Of a DNA stretch of 64,000 bases, positions 49,783-58,519 are shown in pieces. The DNA is from Chloroflexota bacterium (GTDB taxonomy: Bacteria > Chloroflexota > Anaerolineae > Anaerolineales > Villigracilaceae): NCBI GenBank assembly GCA_016219545.1, contig JACRMH010000003.1, forward strand, positions 1-64,000. Direction: 5' to 3'. Both the position numbers and the translations under genes were made by a program. Each line of letters opens with the position of its first letter. Position 1 is the first letter of the stretch. The notes under the pieces are model-generated. The model was not told where the DNA came from, searched no databases, and worked only from the letters and a program-made list of their open reading frames with translations.

Positions 49783-49948
49783 TTGATTAATATAGGGCGA
49801 ACTCCGCGTTTTACAAGAAAGAAAAATAAAAGTTGTTAAGGTACAACGCGAACAAATACAAGCTTGATAGTGATGAATGCCCAAACTAACGATCTTCTTT
49901 GACTGGTGAAGATACTCCCAATAGTGAAGCACGTCTCATCGAATTGAT

Positions 49949-50767
49949 TCAGGAGTAGACGAATAAAACCAAAGTACTATAGAGAAGGTGGGCCAACGTA
50001 CTTGGCGTAAGGGATTTTGAACGCATCGCGATGTACCCATAAGTCAAACTCAGAATGGGTAACATTATCCAAAAGAAGAATGGGAGACTAAAATGCATAT
50101 GTTTGATCCAAAACCAAAAGGCTTGTATATAGAAGGCTTTAGACTTGCTCACCCCTACATCCATTAGAAATATGTACAACATGCCTCGATACATTGCCTC
50201 CTCGTAAATCAAACCGGGAATTTGTTGAAACAAGAAGATATCTAATAGTTGTCCTGAATGCGGAAGATTTATTTTTATGGCTTCGCCAAAACCAGCGATG
50301 CAAACTGTTATTCCAGCAAATACACCAGTAATCAACAAAATCATCCGTAGCGCATTAAAATCAATAACACCAAACTTTACTTTATTGCTAAACAGGAAGT
50401 AGACAGCATAGATCAATGCAATAACTGTAATAACTGCAAAAAAATTAAATGGGAAAATGTTTGGAGATTTATATAGTGGAATCAGCCCTGCAATTACCAA
50501 CAAGCACACATAAAATCTATCCATGTTCATTTCTTGTAGGCGATCGCGATTTAATCTTAAGATAAAGATAATGACCGGGAAACTTCCAAGCCATTGAAAT
50601 ACAAACAGGTACCTATCCAGGATGCTTAGCTGAGAGGTATAAATTTGCACAACAGATGGGTCGAGTAAATCAAAGATTAGAACAAAAAGTGATCGAGAAA
50701 AATCAACCAAGAGCAAAGCAAATAACAGAATGTATGTAAGGTACTGACGTTTTGTCCATGTTTTCAT
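49949..50767 (-). CDS. CPBP-family intramembrane protease-like protein
   Basis: 272 residues, about eight membrane helices. The CPBP (Abi) motifs are visible: 'YEEAMYRGML' (EExxxR), 'FWIKHMHF' with His, and 'STLAHLLYS' with His, near residues 190-265. The family includes Rce1-type CAAX proteases and bacteriocin-immunity relatives. Noticeably more AT-rich than the genes around it, which hints at later acquisition. Its 3' gap (49783-49948) holds nothing convincing. Confidence 0.83.
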   Translation of the reverse strand: MKTWTKRQYLTYILLFALLLVDFSRSLFVLIFDLLDPSVVQIYTSQLSILDRYLFVFQWLGSFPVIIFILRLNRDRLQEMNMDRFYVCLLVIAGLIPLYKSPNIFPFNFFAVITVIALIYAVYFLFSNKVKFGVIDFNALRMILLITGVFAGITVCIAGFGEAIKINLPHSGQLLDIFLFQQIPGLIYEEAMYRGMLYIFLMDVGVSKSKAFYIQAFWFWIKHMHFSLPFFFWIMLPILSLTYGYIAMRSKSLTPSTLAHLLYSTLVLFVYS

Positions 50768-50788
50768 AATTTGATTAGGTATTCCTTT

Positions 50789-50854
50789 GCTCCAGCCGCC
50801 GTCCTTGGCGGCGTTTTGGGGATAAATCCTGCGCCGAGGACGGCGCAGGGAGCG
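50789..50854. repeat. GC-rich compound inverted repeat
   Basis: GCTCC...GGGAGC ends with inner GCCGCCGTCCTTGGCGGC and GCGCCGAGGACGGCGC, which also pair with each other. It lies upstream of the AT-rich CPBP gene. Confidence 0.7.
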
Positions 50855-50973
50855 ACCTGCATCTTAATTTAGCAGGGCAACAACCGTGTAAATAGTCTGG
50901 ATTGTATCTGTCCGTCGAACTGTGTGCCCCAAGATGTATTCGTGCTTTTTGGGTAAAGAAATAAGAACGTGCC

Positions 50974-52284
50974 TTACAACATCGTCCTGCCCTTTAACTC
51001 AAGATAGCGATTGATCACCGCCAGCGAAAGTTGATTCGCGGGCACATCCAGAGTCAGCACACCCTTTTTGCGGAGCGTATCCAAAACCAGACGGCGTTCA
51101 TCCAGCATTTGCGCGGCGGTGGCGCGTTGATAAACGCTAAGCGAATCGTGTGGCTTTTGATTCGCCACCGCATGCACATCCGGGTCGCTGATCGTCACGA
51201 CCAGCGGCAGGCTGGAACGCGCCAACAATGAAACCTGGGCGATAAGCGAATCCAAACTTGCGCCGCTGCTTAGGTCTGTAAAAATGATCACCAGCGCGCG
51301 GCGGCGCTGCTTCACGGCGAGGTAGGTAAGCGCCTTGCGGTAATTCGGCTCCACCTGCTGCGCATCCACCGCATACAAAACTTCCAACATGCGATAGAAC
51401 TGCCCACGCCCCTGACGCGGCGCGAGGTAATGCCCCACATCGTCGGCGAAACTCATCACCCCCACGCGATCACCTTTGCCCGAGGCAACATACCCCAAAA
51501 ATAAAACCGCATTCACGGCATAATCCAACTTGGCAATATTCGCCACAGGTGACTGCATCATGCGTCCCGTATCGAGCACCGCGATCACTGTCTGACTGCG
51601 CTCGGTTTGATATTGCACAGTCACCGGACGATGCCGGCGCGCGGTTGCCTTCCAATTAATACGGCGGTATTCATCATCGGGCAGATATTCACGCATACGC
51701 TCGAACTCCGTCCCTTCGCCAAACATGCGCGTGGTACGCAGTCCCAATTCCTGCAAACGGTTCTTGCGCAACAACAGATCATACATGCGTACATCGAGTA
51801 AATTCGGGTACACCTTCACAGGTCCGCCCGCCTTTACCATCCCCTGACGCAGAACCAAACCCAGCGGACCTTTCCAGCGCAATGTAATATCCCCAAATCT
51901 ATAATCTCCGCGCCGCAGGGGTTGCAGATGATAAACGCCCGTCCATGTTTCCAAGGGCTGGACTTTGCCGCTTAACAGGCGCGTTTCGATCTGGAATGCC
52001 TCCGGCGCTTCATCGCGGACCTCGAAGCTGGTCCCGCGTCGAAAACGATTCCTCACGCTGATGGTGACCGGGTTCTGCACACCCAGTGATAATTTCGTTT
52101 CATGTTGACGTGTAACATCAAAACGATCCACCCGCCCGGCCATGCGCCAATCCATAATGAACAGGCTGACGATCAGCAAGGCATAGACCCAGCCGATCCA
52201 TTCCAATCCGCGCAGCAAGACACCCAGCGCGATCAGCGGGGCAGCCAAAAGTAGAATAAGAATTCCGCGAGTGGTTGGAAGCAT
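50974..52284 (-). CDS. DUF58 protein (von Willebrand-like fold)
   Basis: 436 residues. Two membrane helices at the start (ILILLLAAPLIALGVLL, WIGWVYALLIVSLFIM), a beta region, then the DUF58 text 'YLPDDEYRRINWKATARRHRPVTVQYQTERSQTVIAVLDTGRMM' with a MIDAS-like DxGRxM, and 'RRALVIIFTDLSSGASLDSL'. These proteins occur with MoxR ATPases, whose gene lies 2 nt upstream. The role is little known: proposed assembly or maturation of partner complexes. Confidence 0.9.
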   Translation of the reverse strand: MLPTTRGILILLLAAPLIALGVLLRGLEWIGWVYALLIVSLFIMDWRMAGRVDRFDVTRQHETKLSLGVQNPVTISVRNRFRRGTSFEVRDEAPEAFQIETRLLSGKVQPLETWTGVYHLQPLRRGDYRFGDITLRWKGPLGLVLRQGMVKAGGPVKVYPNLLDVRMYDLLLRKNRLQELGLRTTRMFGEGTEFERMREYLPDDEYRRINWKATARRHRPVTVQYQTERSQTVIAVLDTGRMMQSPVANIAKLDYAVNAVLFLGYVASGKGDRVGVMSFADDVGHYLAPRQGRGQFYRMLEVLYAVDAQQVEPNYRKALTYLAVKQRRRALVIIFTDLSSGASLDSLIAQVSLLARSSLPLVVTISDPDVHAVANQKPHDSLSVYQRATAAQMLDERRLVLDTLRKKGVLTLDVPANQLSLAVINRYLELKGRTML

Positions 52285-52286
52285 AA

Positions 52287-53243
52287 TTATCTAGGCACTT
52301 CTACTTGTCCTAATAAGCGCTGAATGACCGCATCCGAATCCAAGCCTTCGATCTCGGCTTCCGGCTTCAAGAGAATGCGGTGACGGAACACAGACGGCAC
52401 AACATATTTCACATCATCGGGGGTGACGAAATCACGTCCCTGCATGGCGGCAAAGGTTTTGGAAGAGATCAAAACGTGGATGGCTGCCCGGGCACTGGCG
52501 CCCAGAATCAGGTCAGGAGAGCGGCGTGAGGCAGCGTTGATGTTTGCGATGTAGTTGAGAATCCCATCCTCCACTGTCACCTGGTCTATCAGCTTGCGTA
52601 TCTCCGTCACTTCCAAAGCTGAGATCACTTTGGCAAGCCCGGAAGATTCCAGGTTGTGCGCATCAAATCCCTGATGAACGCGGCGCAAAATTTCCACTTC
52701 CACAGCGGGCGGGGAATATGGAACAAGGATCTTGAACATAAAACGGTCAAGCTGCGCTTCAGGCAATGGATATGTGCCTTCATATTCAATGGGATTCTGC
52801 GTGGCAATGACCATGAACGGCGCATCCAGAATATGCCGTTCGCCCTCAAGGTTAACCTGTCGTTCCTCCATCGCTTCAAGCAATGCGGACTGAGTCTTGG
52901 CCGGCGCGCGGTTGATCTCATCCGCAAGCAGAAGCTGGGTAAAGATCGGTCCCTTCTTGAGATAGAAACGCGACGTGTTCATATCGAATACGCTGGTCCC
53001 GAGGATGTCTGAAGGCATCAGGTCCGGCGTGAATTGCACGCGTGTAAATTGCGCCTGCACCATGAAGGAAAGCGTTTTTGCCATAAGGGTCTTTGCAGTT
53101 CCCGGCACGCCTTCCAATAACACGTGACCGTTGCTTAATAAGGCCACGACGAGAAGCTCAAACGGGGCTTCGAGCCCCACCAGAACTTTATTGGCTTCCG
53201 TTCTCAAGTTTTCAAAGATATTTTTCAAGTCAGTGGTTTTCAT
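52287..53243 (-). CDS. MoxR-type AAA+ ATPase
   Basis: 318 residues from [23 protein letters not shown] before it. Walker A '[15 protein letters not shown]', Walker B '[27 protein letters not shown]', sensor 1 '[25 protein letters not shown]', and sensor 2 near '[11 protein letters not shown]'. MoxR ATPases act as chaperones loading metals or assembling VWA-type partners such as DUF58. In one transcript with the DUF58 gene. Confidence 0.94.
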   Translation of the reverse strand: MKTTDLKNIFENLRTEANKVLVGLEAPFELLVVALLSNGHVLLEGVPGTAKTLMAKTLSFMVQAQFTRVQFTPDLMPSDILGTSVFDMNTSRFYLKKGPIFTQLLLADEINRAPAKTQSALLEAMEERQVNLEGERHILDAPFMVIATQNPIEYEGTYPLPEAQLDRFMFKILVPYSPPAVEVEILRRVHQGFDAHNLESSGLAKVISALEVTEIRKLIDQVTVEDGILNYIANINAASRRSPDLILGASARAAIHVLISSKTFAAMQGRDFVTPDDVKYVVPSVFRHRILLKPEAEIEGLDSDAVIQRLLGQVEVPR

Positions 53244-53298
53244 TGTGGATTCTCCAATGCAAATAGTTTCTATTGGTACTCTTGCAAAAGTCTCTTGT

Positions 53299-53368
53299 GC
53301 CACAGAGTCCACAGAGGGAAAAAGAGATTTAAGAGGCTTTCCTCAAAGGTCTCTGTACGCTCTGTGGC
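53299..53368. repeat. CACAGAG-family inverted repeat
   Basis: GCCACAGAGTCCACAGAGG against CTCTGTACGCTCTGTGGC, with further AAGAG/CTC pairs. It lies between the MoxR and DUF4350 genes. Confidence 0.75.
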
Positions 53369-53384
53369 TGCTTATGCAAGAGGT

Positions 53385-54527
53385 CTATTCTTTTATCCAG
53401 TGTGCGGCTTCTGTCGCCAGTTTTAATAACTCCCCTTCGCTCACATTCTTTTGCGAAAGGCGGTTCAGTAAATTAAGCAGATCGTCCTTATTGATGGATG
53501 AGTTATATTGTGAAAACAATCTTGAGTATTCCGCATCATCCAGTGACGGGTCGAGGCGGTAGCGCTGACCCAAATGGCGTTTCACACGTTGATGATATTG
53601 TTTTAACACTTCGTTTCGGTGCCCGGCTTTGCGGTTGAGGTTTGCGATGGCAGTGACATGTTCAAGCGGACCGCGCCGTTTGATCTCGTGCAATAAGGGG
53701 ATCGGGCGCCCAAACGCGCGTCCCTGCAGGAGCAATGCCAGGAAGACGACCCCGACAACAAAAAGAAGAGCATGCCCGCCGGATGTATGCCGAAGCCACT
53801 GTCCCGGCCCGATGATGATGCTCCCGGTTTGAAATCCATGATGCCATTCATCGAACCAGACCATGCCCTTCTGGCCGGCCAGCGCCAGGATGTTCAAGGT
53901 CAATGCGGCAACGGTATCATCTTTAAGAGCAAGGTTCGAAAAAAGATAAGGTGTGGAAGAAAGAACAACACGGCCTTTTCCCTGTTCAAAAGAAACGATC
54001 ACCGGCGAACCGTCCGCAGATAACAGCGGGGTAAAGTCTGTCCGCGTGGTTTTCAGCGTGAAGTTCGTTTCAATAGCAACCTTCGAAGCAAAAGATGGCG
54101 AGCTTAATATGGGCGCTGCAGCTAAAAGTTCAACGGCCTTGTTCTTTAAATAAGCTGCCGAGAAATCAAAATGGTCCATGGCATCGAATGATTGCGGAGT
54201 ATCCCCGGCGATGACCACCATTCCGCCTGTTTCAAGCCATTGGTCAATGAACTTCCATTCCTTTTCTGAAACCGCGAGGATCGGTTGGATGATAAAGATC
54301 GTTTTTACATTTTGCGGAAATTCAAAAGCCGTTTGCGAAGATTCTGCAGATGGATAGCCAAGTTCTTTCAGCCATAATTTCAAGGCCAATGTCCCGCTTG
54401 GATCGGAAGAAGTGCTCAGATATGGGATCACAGGCGCCTGGCTTTGCAGCAACACCGCCGCGACCGTTACCACAATGAGCATCAACAAAACCGAAATTCC
54501 CAGCCAGCCATCGCGGGTGAGCTTCAT
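53385..54527 (-). CDS. DUF4350 membrane protein
   Basis: 380 residues. N-terminal helix (LGISVLLMLIVVTVAAVLL), then a Rossmann/GATase-like outside domain ('YLSTSSDPSGTLALKLWLKELGYPS', 'WLETGGMVVIAGDTPQSFD', 'FEQGKGRVVLSSTPYLFSNLALKDD'), a second helix (ALLFVVGVVFLALLLQGRAFG) and a cytosolic tail. It ends the DUF4129-containing block; overlaps the next gene by 4 nt. The typical DUF4350 position beside DUF4129 and MoxR supports the call; function unknown. Confidence 0.82.
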   Translation of the reverse strand: MKLTRDGWLGISVLLMLIVVTVAAVLLQSQAPVIPYLSTSSDPSGTLALKLWLKELGYPSAESSQTAFEFPQNVKTIFIIQPILAVSEKEWKFIDQWLETGGMVVIAGDTPQSFDAMDHFDFSAAYLKNKAVELLAAAPILSSPSFASKVAIETNFTLKTTRTDFTPLLSADGSPVIVSFEQGKGRVVLSSTPYLFSNLALKDDTVAALTLNILALAGQKGMVWFDEWHHGFQTGSIIIGPGQWLRHTSGGHALLFVVGVVFLALLLQGRAFGRPIPLLHEIKRRGPLEHVTAIANLNRKAGHRNEVLKQYHQRVKRHLGQRYRLDPSLDDAEYSRLFSQYNSSINKDDLLNLLNRLSQKNVSEGELLKLATEAAHWIKE

Positions 54528-55534
54528 GGCTTTTTCTCCTTAAGCTCTTCCACGCGGGCACTGTAATATTTGAAAGATTCCTCTTCAAGTGAATGATACC
54601 CGTACCAGACATTGTCGAATACCTCGATCACTTCCTCCAATGGTTTTGCGAGTTCGGGAGAGTTCGCTACACTGCGAAGATATTCGTGATTTGTCTTTGA
54701 ACGGTCAAAGCGAAGCACCCCCCGTTCATCCATCAACAGCAGGGAGGACAGATACAAATAACGCACCGCGGAACGGTAATCGCCCCCGCGCGATAAGCCT
54801 TGTGCTTTTTCAAAGGCGGCTTCAGATGTGAGAGGTTCACCGTTCCCCCCTTCCTCGCCATTTATTTGGGCTTCCTTCATAAAATCTACGAACAGCGAGC
54901 GAAAGACATAGAACAGGACCACCGCCAAGAGAATGGATGCAACAGTAGACAGCAGCACATTATCCATTGGAATGGTGAACTGCCTGCCTCCAAAAATGCT
55001 GTTCCACCAACGGTAAAGCGTCTCCAATAATTTTTGCAGCCAGTCATTGACTGGGTTGGGCGCCTTTTCCGGCCACTGGAATTCAGGCCGCGACAAAATA
55101 ATATTAAGCGGCTCAATATCTGCTGCAGAAAAAACCTTGTTTGGATATTTTTCGTGTGCGACAAGCAGGGCATCCAGCAGTCCGCTGATCTGGTCAAGAT
55201 CGGGTGTATCTGCGCTCAGAAGCGTAAACAAATATTTATTGTCTACAGATACCGCCTGCCCATCCATTTCTACTTCTGTAATGGATTCCCATTCATGGGC
55301 AAGGCTGGCGAGGCCTTCCTTTATTTTCCCGTCGGACAATCCCTTCAGGCGGTCCACAGCAGCGCGGGTACTTTGGACCATGATCCAATAATCATCTTCC
55401 CGGATCGCAAAGTTGCCGCCTGTCTTTAGATCAGCGATGTTATTTATGCTCGAAGCTGATGCAGACACCACTGCGAATCCTAAAAAAGCCGCCACAACCA
55501 CTAAAAGGGAAAAAACACGCGGAAAAATTTTCAT
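54524..55534 (-). CDS. DUF4129 membrane protein
   Basis: 336 residues. Signal-like start (VFSLLVVVAAFLGFAVVSASASS), an outside helical region, one membrane helix (LSTVASILLAVVLFYVFRSLF) near 200, and the DUF4129 text 'AAFEKAQGLSRGGDYRSAVRYLYLSSLLLMDERGVLRFDRSKTNHEYLRSV', close to transglutaminase-cluster relatives. Overlaps the DUF4350 gene (4 nt) and the membrane-protein gene (4 nt), so the three are one transcript. Confidence 0.86.
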   Translation of the reverse strand: MKIFPRVFSLLVVVAAFLGFAVVSASASSINNIADLKTGGNFAIREDDYWIMVQSTRAAVDRLKGLSDGKIKEGLASLAHEWESITEVEMDGQAVSVDNKYLFTLLSADTPDLDQISGLLDALLVAHEKYPNKVFSAADIEPLNIILSRPEFQWPEKAPNPVNDWLQKLLETLYRWWNSIFGGRQFTIPMDNVLLSTVASILLAVVLFYVFRSLFVDFMKEAQINGEEGGNGEPLTSEAAFEKAQGLSRGGDYRSAVRYLYLSSLLLMDERGVLRFDRSKTNHEYLRSVANSPELAKPLEEVIEVFDNVWYGYHSLEEESFKYYSARVEELKEKKP

Positions 55535-56580
55535 CCACCGAAAGCGGCCATACCTATGAAAAAGACAACGCTGATGATCAAGGCATAAATTGCAATGCCT
55601 GCCAGGGAAAGCAGGGCAAAGCGCCCAATGTCCATGCCGGTGATAAACGGCATGGATGATTTGTTCGTGATCTCCGGCAAGTTAATGGACTCATTTTCGG
55701 AACCGGCGGCGCCTGACATTTGCATGGCCAGGTCCAGCCCTTCGGAGCGGGCGCGCAGATCGAAGTACACCACGGTCATCACGGTCAACTGCAATGGAAC
55801 ATATAGCAGGCTCATTGACATGGTGATCAGGGTCTGGGAAATGCTGGAGATGGCCAGTTGCTGTTCCATTGAACCGGAAAATGATGATAAGGCGAACTGC
55901 AATATGACGCTAAACAAATAAACCGGACCGGTCACGATCAACTGTCCGAGAAGTGTTAGTACAAAGGCCATTCCCACCAACCACCAGAAACGGGTGCGCG
56001 CCAGATCCCATGCCCTGTGGATGGATGCAAAAACGCCCAATTTTTCCAGCGAAATGATCGGCGCGATCAATGGGGTAACGACCAATCCAATGAAGAATAA
56101 AATGCCCGGGCCACTAAACCACCCCACACACGGGACGATCATCCAAACGAACAGAAAAAGGACCAGAATAAAAACAACTATAAGTGCGAGGATCAATCTT
56201 AACCAGGATGTGGATAAAGTCCGGTACGAATCGAGGATCCCAACCGGTTTCCCAGTATAGTTATTCGCTACAGCGCGGGTTAGTGCGGCAGTGGCAACTC
56301 CATTTACAAGTATGAATTGTATGAAGAGAAAAAATAACGTACCCATATAGGCATTGAGCATGGCAGGAGTAAAAGGATTGGCCGGATCCCTATTTATTCC
56401 GTTTATCATCGAGGTTGACGTAAAGAATGTCAACGCACTTTGTATTAACATCAATGGGATGTATGGGATCGCAAATATGCCGATGAATTTCAAAAAGTTC
56501 TGACGATATAATCCAATGGCTCGGTCAAGCAGTTCGGCGAGGGTCATGGGGCGAATAATGGGTAATGCAGAATCAGTCAT
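55531..56580 (-). CDS. Multi-pass membrane protein, GlpQ-membrane-domain-like
   Basis: 349 residues, about six to eight membrane segments. The start 'PMTLAELLDRAIGLYRQNFLKFIGI' is typical of the GPDPase_memb/YciC-like group ('xxtlgeildrafxlyrxnf'). First gene of the DUF4129/DUF4350/MoxR/DUF58 series. Function unknown. Confidence 0.78.
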   Translation of the reverse strand: MTDSALPIIRPMTLAELLDRAIGLYRQNFLKFIGIFAIPYIPLMLIQSALTFFTSTSMINGINRDPANPFTPAMLNAYMGTLFFLFIQFILVNGVATAALTRAVANNYTGKPVGILDSYRTLSTSWLRLILALIVVFILVLFLFVWMIVPCVGWFSGPGILFFIGLVVTPLIAPIISLEKLGVFASIHRAWDLARTRFWWLVGMAFVLTLLGQLIVTGPVYLFSVILQFALSSFSGSMEQQLAISSISQTLITMSMSLLYVPLQLTVMTVVYFDLRARSEGLDLAMQMSGAAGSENESINLPEITNKSSMPFITGMDIGRFALLSLAGIAIYALIISVVFFIGMAAFGG

Positions 56581-56603
56581 AGTATCCTCCTAAAACGATT
56601 TTT

Positions 56604-56636
56604 CAGATCACACTCCCCAACGGGGGAGTTGATCTG
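56604..56636. repeat. Palindrome upstream of the DUF4129 series
   Basis: CAGATCACACTCCCC / GGGGAGTTGATCTG arms (one bulge), AACG centre. Located in the leader of the membrane-protein gene at 55531. Confidence 0.7.
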
Positions 56637-56700
56637 TATTCGACATTATATCCAACAATCAGGATTGTAGAAAATTCTCCATCCAAATGACTTTGCCCCG

Positions 56701-57180
56701 TTATGGAAATAAGTTTACACCCTCGGCGTCACACGTCGAAAACAATTCCTGCACCGGCTTGTGCAACAACGGGTGGACAAGGTCAGGCGCGATCTCATTC
56801 AACGGCACCAGCACGAACGCGCGCTCATGCAAACGCGGATGCGGCACAACCAGCGGCGGCGTATCCATGATGAGGTCATCAAAAAACAAAATATCAATAT
56901 CTATCAAACGCGGCCCGTTCTGGAAATTCGGCACACGTCCCAGCGCAGTTTCCAATCGTTTCAAGTGACGGAGCAAAGGCTCAGGTTCAAGATACGTCTC
57001 AACCTTCACGACCTGATTCAAAAATGCGGCCTGTTCGGTAAATCCCCAGGGCGGCGTTTCGTACACGGACGATTTTTTCTTTACCGTCATTTGCGGCGAA
57101 AGGTTTGCAACCGCCGACTTAAGATTTGCAAGGCGGTTGCCCATGTTACTTCCAAGCGCGAGATAAACAATATGATCCAT
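56701..57180 (-). CDS. folK: 6-hydroxymethyl-7,8-dihydropterin pyrophosphokinase
   Basis: 159 residues from MDHIVYLALGSNMGNRLAN; a TTG three codons upstream is a possible alternative. HPPK motifs: 'YETPPWGFTEQAAFLNQVVKVET', 'LLRHLKRLETALGR', 'NGPRLIDIDILFFDD' (metal Asp pair), 'VPHPRLHERAFVLVPLNEIAPD'. Makes the pterin diphosphate for folate synthesis. Next to a YbaK gene; no other fol genes nearby. Confidence 0.93.
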   Translation of the reverse strand: MDHIVYLALGSNMGNRLANLKSAVANLSPQMTVKKKSSVYETPPWGFTEQAAFLNQVVKVETYLEPEPLLRHLKRLETALGRVPNFQNGPRLIDIDILFFDDLIMDTPPLVVPHPRLHERAFVLVPLNEIAPDLVHPLLHKPVQELFSTCDAEGVNLFP

Positions 57181-57181
57181 G

Positions 57182-57652
57182 TTATTCAACCAATGATAGG
57201 ACTTCTGAATTTTTCAAAGCGTGATGCAGGTCTGCGCTCTTCATAATGATCGCCGTATTTCGCATTCCCGACCCGATGGATATTTCCTCTTCGGTCATCA
57301 CGCTCGCATCGATCAACACCTTGAGTTGATTCGGCAATCCGAAAGGTCCCACCGTCCCGACACGATAGCCCGTCACCGCGAGGACTTCATCTTCCGTAGC
57401 CATGGATATGCGGGAACGCCCAAGATGTTTCCGCAGGATCTTCCATGAGACTTGAGCGGGTCCGGCCACCAAAACCATGATGAATTCATCCTCTGCAATG
57501 CGGAACAAAATGCTGCGCACAACCTGCGACGCGCGTTGACCTCTATCACTTGCGGCCTGCTCAAAGGATGTGACCGGAATCTCATGGCGGAAGATGCTAT
57601 GCGGAACACCAAGTGCTTCTAAAGCAATACTGACGGGAGGTTTATCATTCAT
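57182..57652 (-). CDS. YbaK/aminoacyl-tRNA deacylase family protein
   Basis: 156 residues, one domain. 'VSIALEALGVPHSIFRHEIPVTSFEQAASDRGQRASQVVRSILFRI' and 'FIMVLVAGPAQVSWKILRKHLG', 'EVLAVTGYRVGTVGPFGLPNQLKVLIDASVM' are the family text (GxxxGxxxPxG as GYRVGTVGPFG). It should free mischarged amino acids from tRNA (Cys- or Ala-type). Adjoins folK. Confidence 0.9.
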   Translation of the reverse strand: MNDKPPVSIALEALGVPHSIFRHEIPVTSFEQAASDRGQRASQVVRSILFRIAEDEFIMVLVAGPAQVSWKILRKHLGRSRISMATEDEVLAVTGYRVGTVGPFGLPNQLKVLIDASVMTEEEISIGSGMRNTAIIMKSADLHHALKNSEVLSLVE

Positions 57653-57663
57653 AAGTTAATATC

Positions 57664-57782
57664 ATGTCGTTGCGAGGGCGTTAGCCCGACACTTGCGCTG
57701 GCGCGCAGTGCCAGTGAGCAATCCCCAATTAAGCAGGAGGTTGCTTCGTCGGAAAGAGCAAATGCCCTCCTCGCAACGACAT
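57664..57782. repeat. 'ATGTCGTTGCGAGG' long inverted repeat
   Basis: ATGTCGTTGCGAGGGC at the left and GCCCTCCTCGCAACGACAT at the right, with an inner ACTTGCGCTGGCGCGCAGTG pair. It directly precedes the nth stop. Same family as 24180-24277. Confidence 0.82.
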
Positions 57783-57783
57783 A

Positions 57784-58449
57784 TCACTTTGTTTTCTCTT
57801 TATACTCACACAACTTAATGATGGGACATTTCGGGCAAGCCGGTTTTCTGGCATGGCACACTTCACGTCCCAGGCGGATGAGATTCAAATGTGCGGCGTA
57901 ATAAGTTTCAGGCGGAAATAATGATTCAAGATGCGGGTGTGCCTGCTCAACGGTCATCTTCTCGGGGCGTAGGCCTGTCCGCCCGCTGATGCGATAGATG
58001 TGCGTGTCCACTGGGAAGGCAGGCATGTTCAATGAAAAACATAGAACAATTGCCGCCGTCTTCGGGCCGACGCCATTGAACTTTGTCAGCCAGGCACGCG
58101 CTTCTTCGACGGGCAGACCCGCTAAAAAGTCCAGGTTGAGCGAGCCGCGTTCTGCGGTAATGGCGCGCAATACCTGTTGAATGCGCGGACCTTTTTGATT
58201 GGCGAGTCCGGCCGGGCGGATCGCGTCAATCACATCCTCCGCTTTCGCATCACGCACTGCCTCCCATGTGGGCAGTTTTGCACGCAAGGCGTTGAAGCCG
58301 CGGTCACGGTTTACGTCATTGGTGTTTTGCGAAAGGATGGTCGAAACGAGTTCGTCAATGGCGGGCAGCGGCGTGCGCCAGATGGGTTCGCCAAATGCTT
58401 GAAGCAAAGCTGCATGGATCTTGAGCGCTTGAATTTTTAAATTTTTCAT
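57784..58449 (-). CDS. nth: Endonuclease III
   Basis: 221 residues. Helix-hairpin-helix and catalytic Lys in 'LTKFNGVGPKTAAIVLCFSLNMPAFPVDTHIYRISGRTGL' (Lys in GPKT, Asp in VDTHIYR). Four-Cys iron-sulfur loop C-x6-C-x2-C-x5-C in 'CHARKPACPKCPIIKLCEYK'. Removes oxidised pyrimidines from DNA. Length normal. Confidence 0.95.
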   Translation of the reverse strand: MKNLKIQALKIHAALLQAFGEPIWRTPLPAIDELVSTILSQNTNDVNRDRGFNALRAKLPTWEAVRDAKAEDVIDAIRPAGLANQKGPRIQQVLRAITAERGSLNLDFLAGLPVEEARAWLTKFNGVGPKTAAIVLCFSLNMPAFPVDTHIYRISGRTGLRPEKMTVEQAHPHLESLFPPETYYAAHLNLIRLGREVCHARKPACPKCPIIKLCEYKEKTK

Positions 58450-58466
58450 AGAATGATCTGGTTACT

Positions 58467-58513
58467 GTAGGTCACGTTTTCAACGTGACTGTCACGCTGG
58501 AAGCGTGACCTAC
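58467..58513. repeat. Compound 'GTAGGTCACGT' palindrome
   Basis: GTAGGTCACGTTTTCAACGTGAC followed by TGTCACGCTGGAAGCGTGACCTAC: two half-sized palindromes with outer GTAGGTCACG / CGTGACCTAC tips. It lies between the asparaginase and nth genes. Confidence 0.8.
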
Positions 58514-58519
58514 TCTGCA

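Noticed and set aside
49860-49935. Remnant of a gene before the CPBP stop (frame ending ...SEARLIELIQE)
   Set aside because: Only about 22 codons, stops just upstream, no start or site; may be chance.
3649-58513. CRISPR array
   Set aside because: The repeats are scattered single palindromes of differing core, not regular repeat-spacer units, and there are no cas genes.
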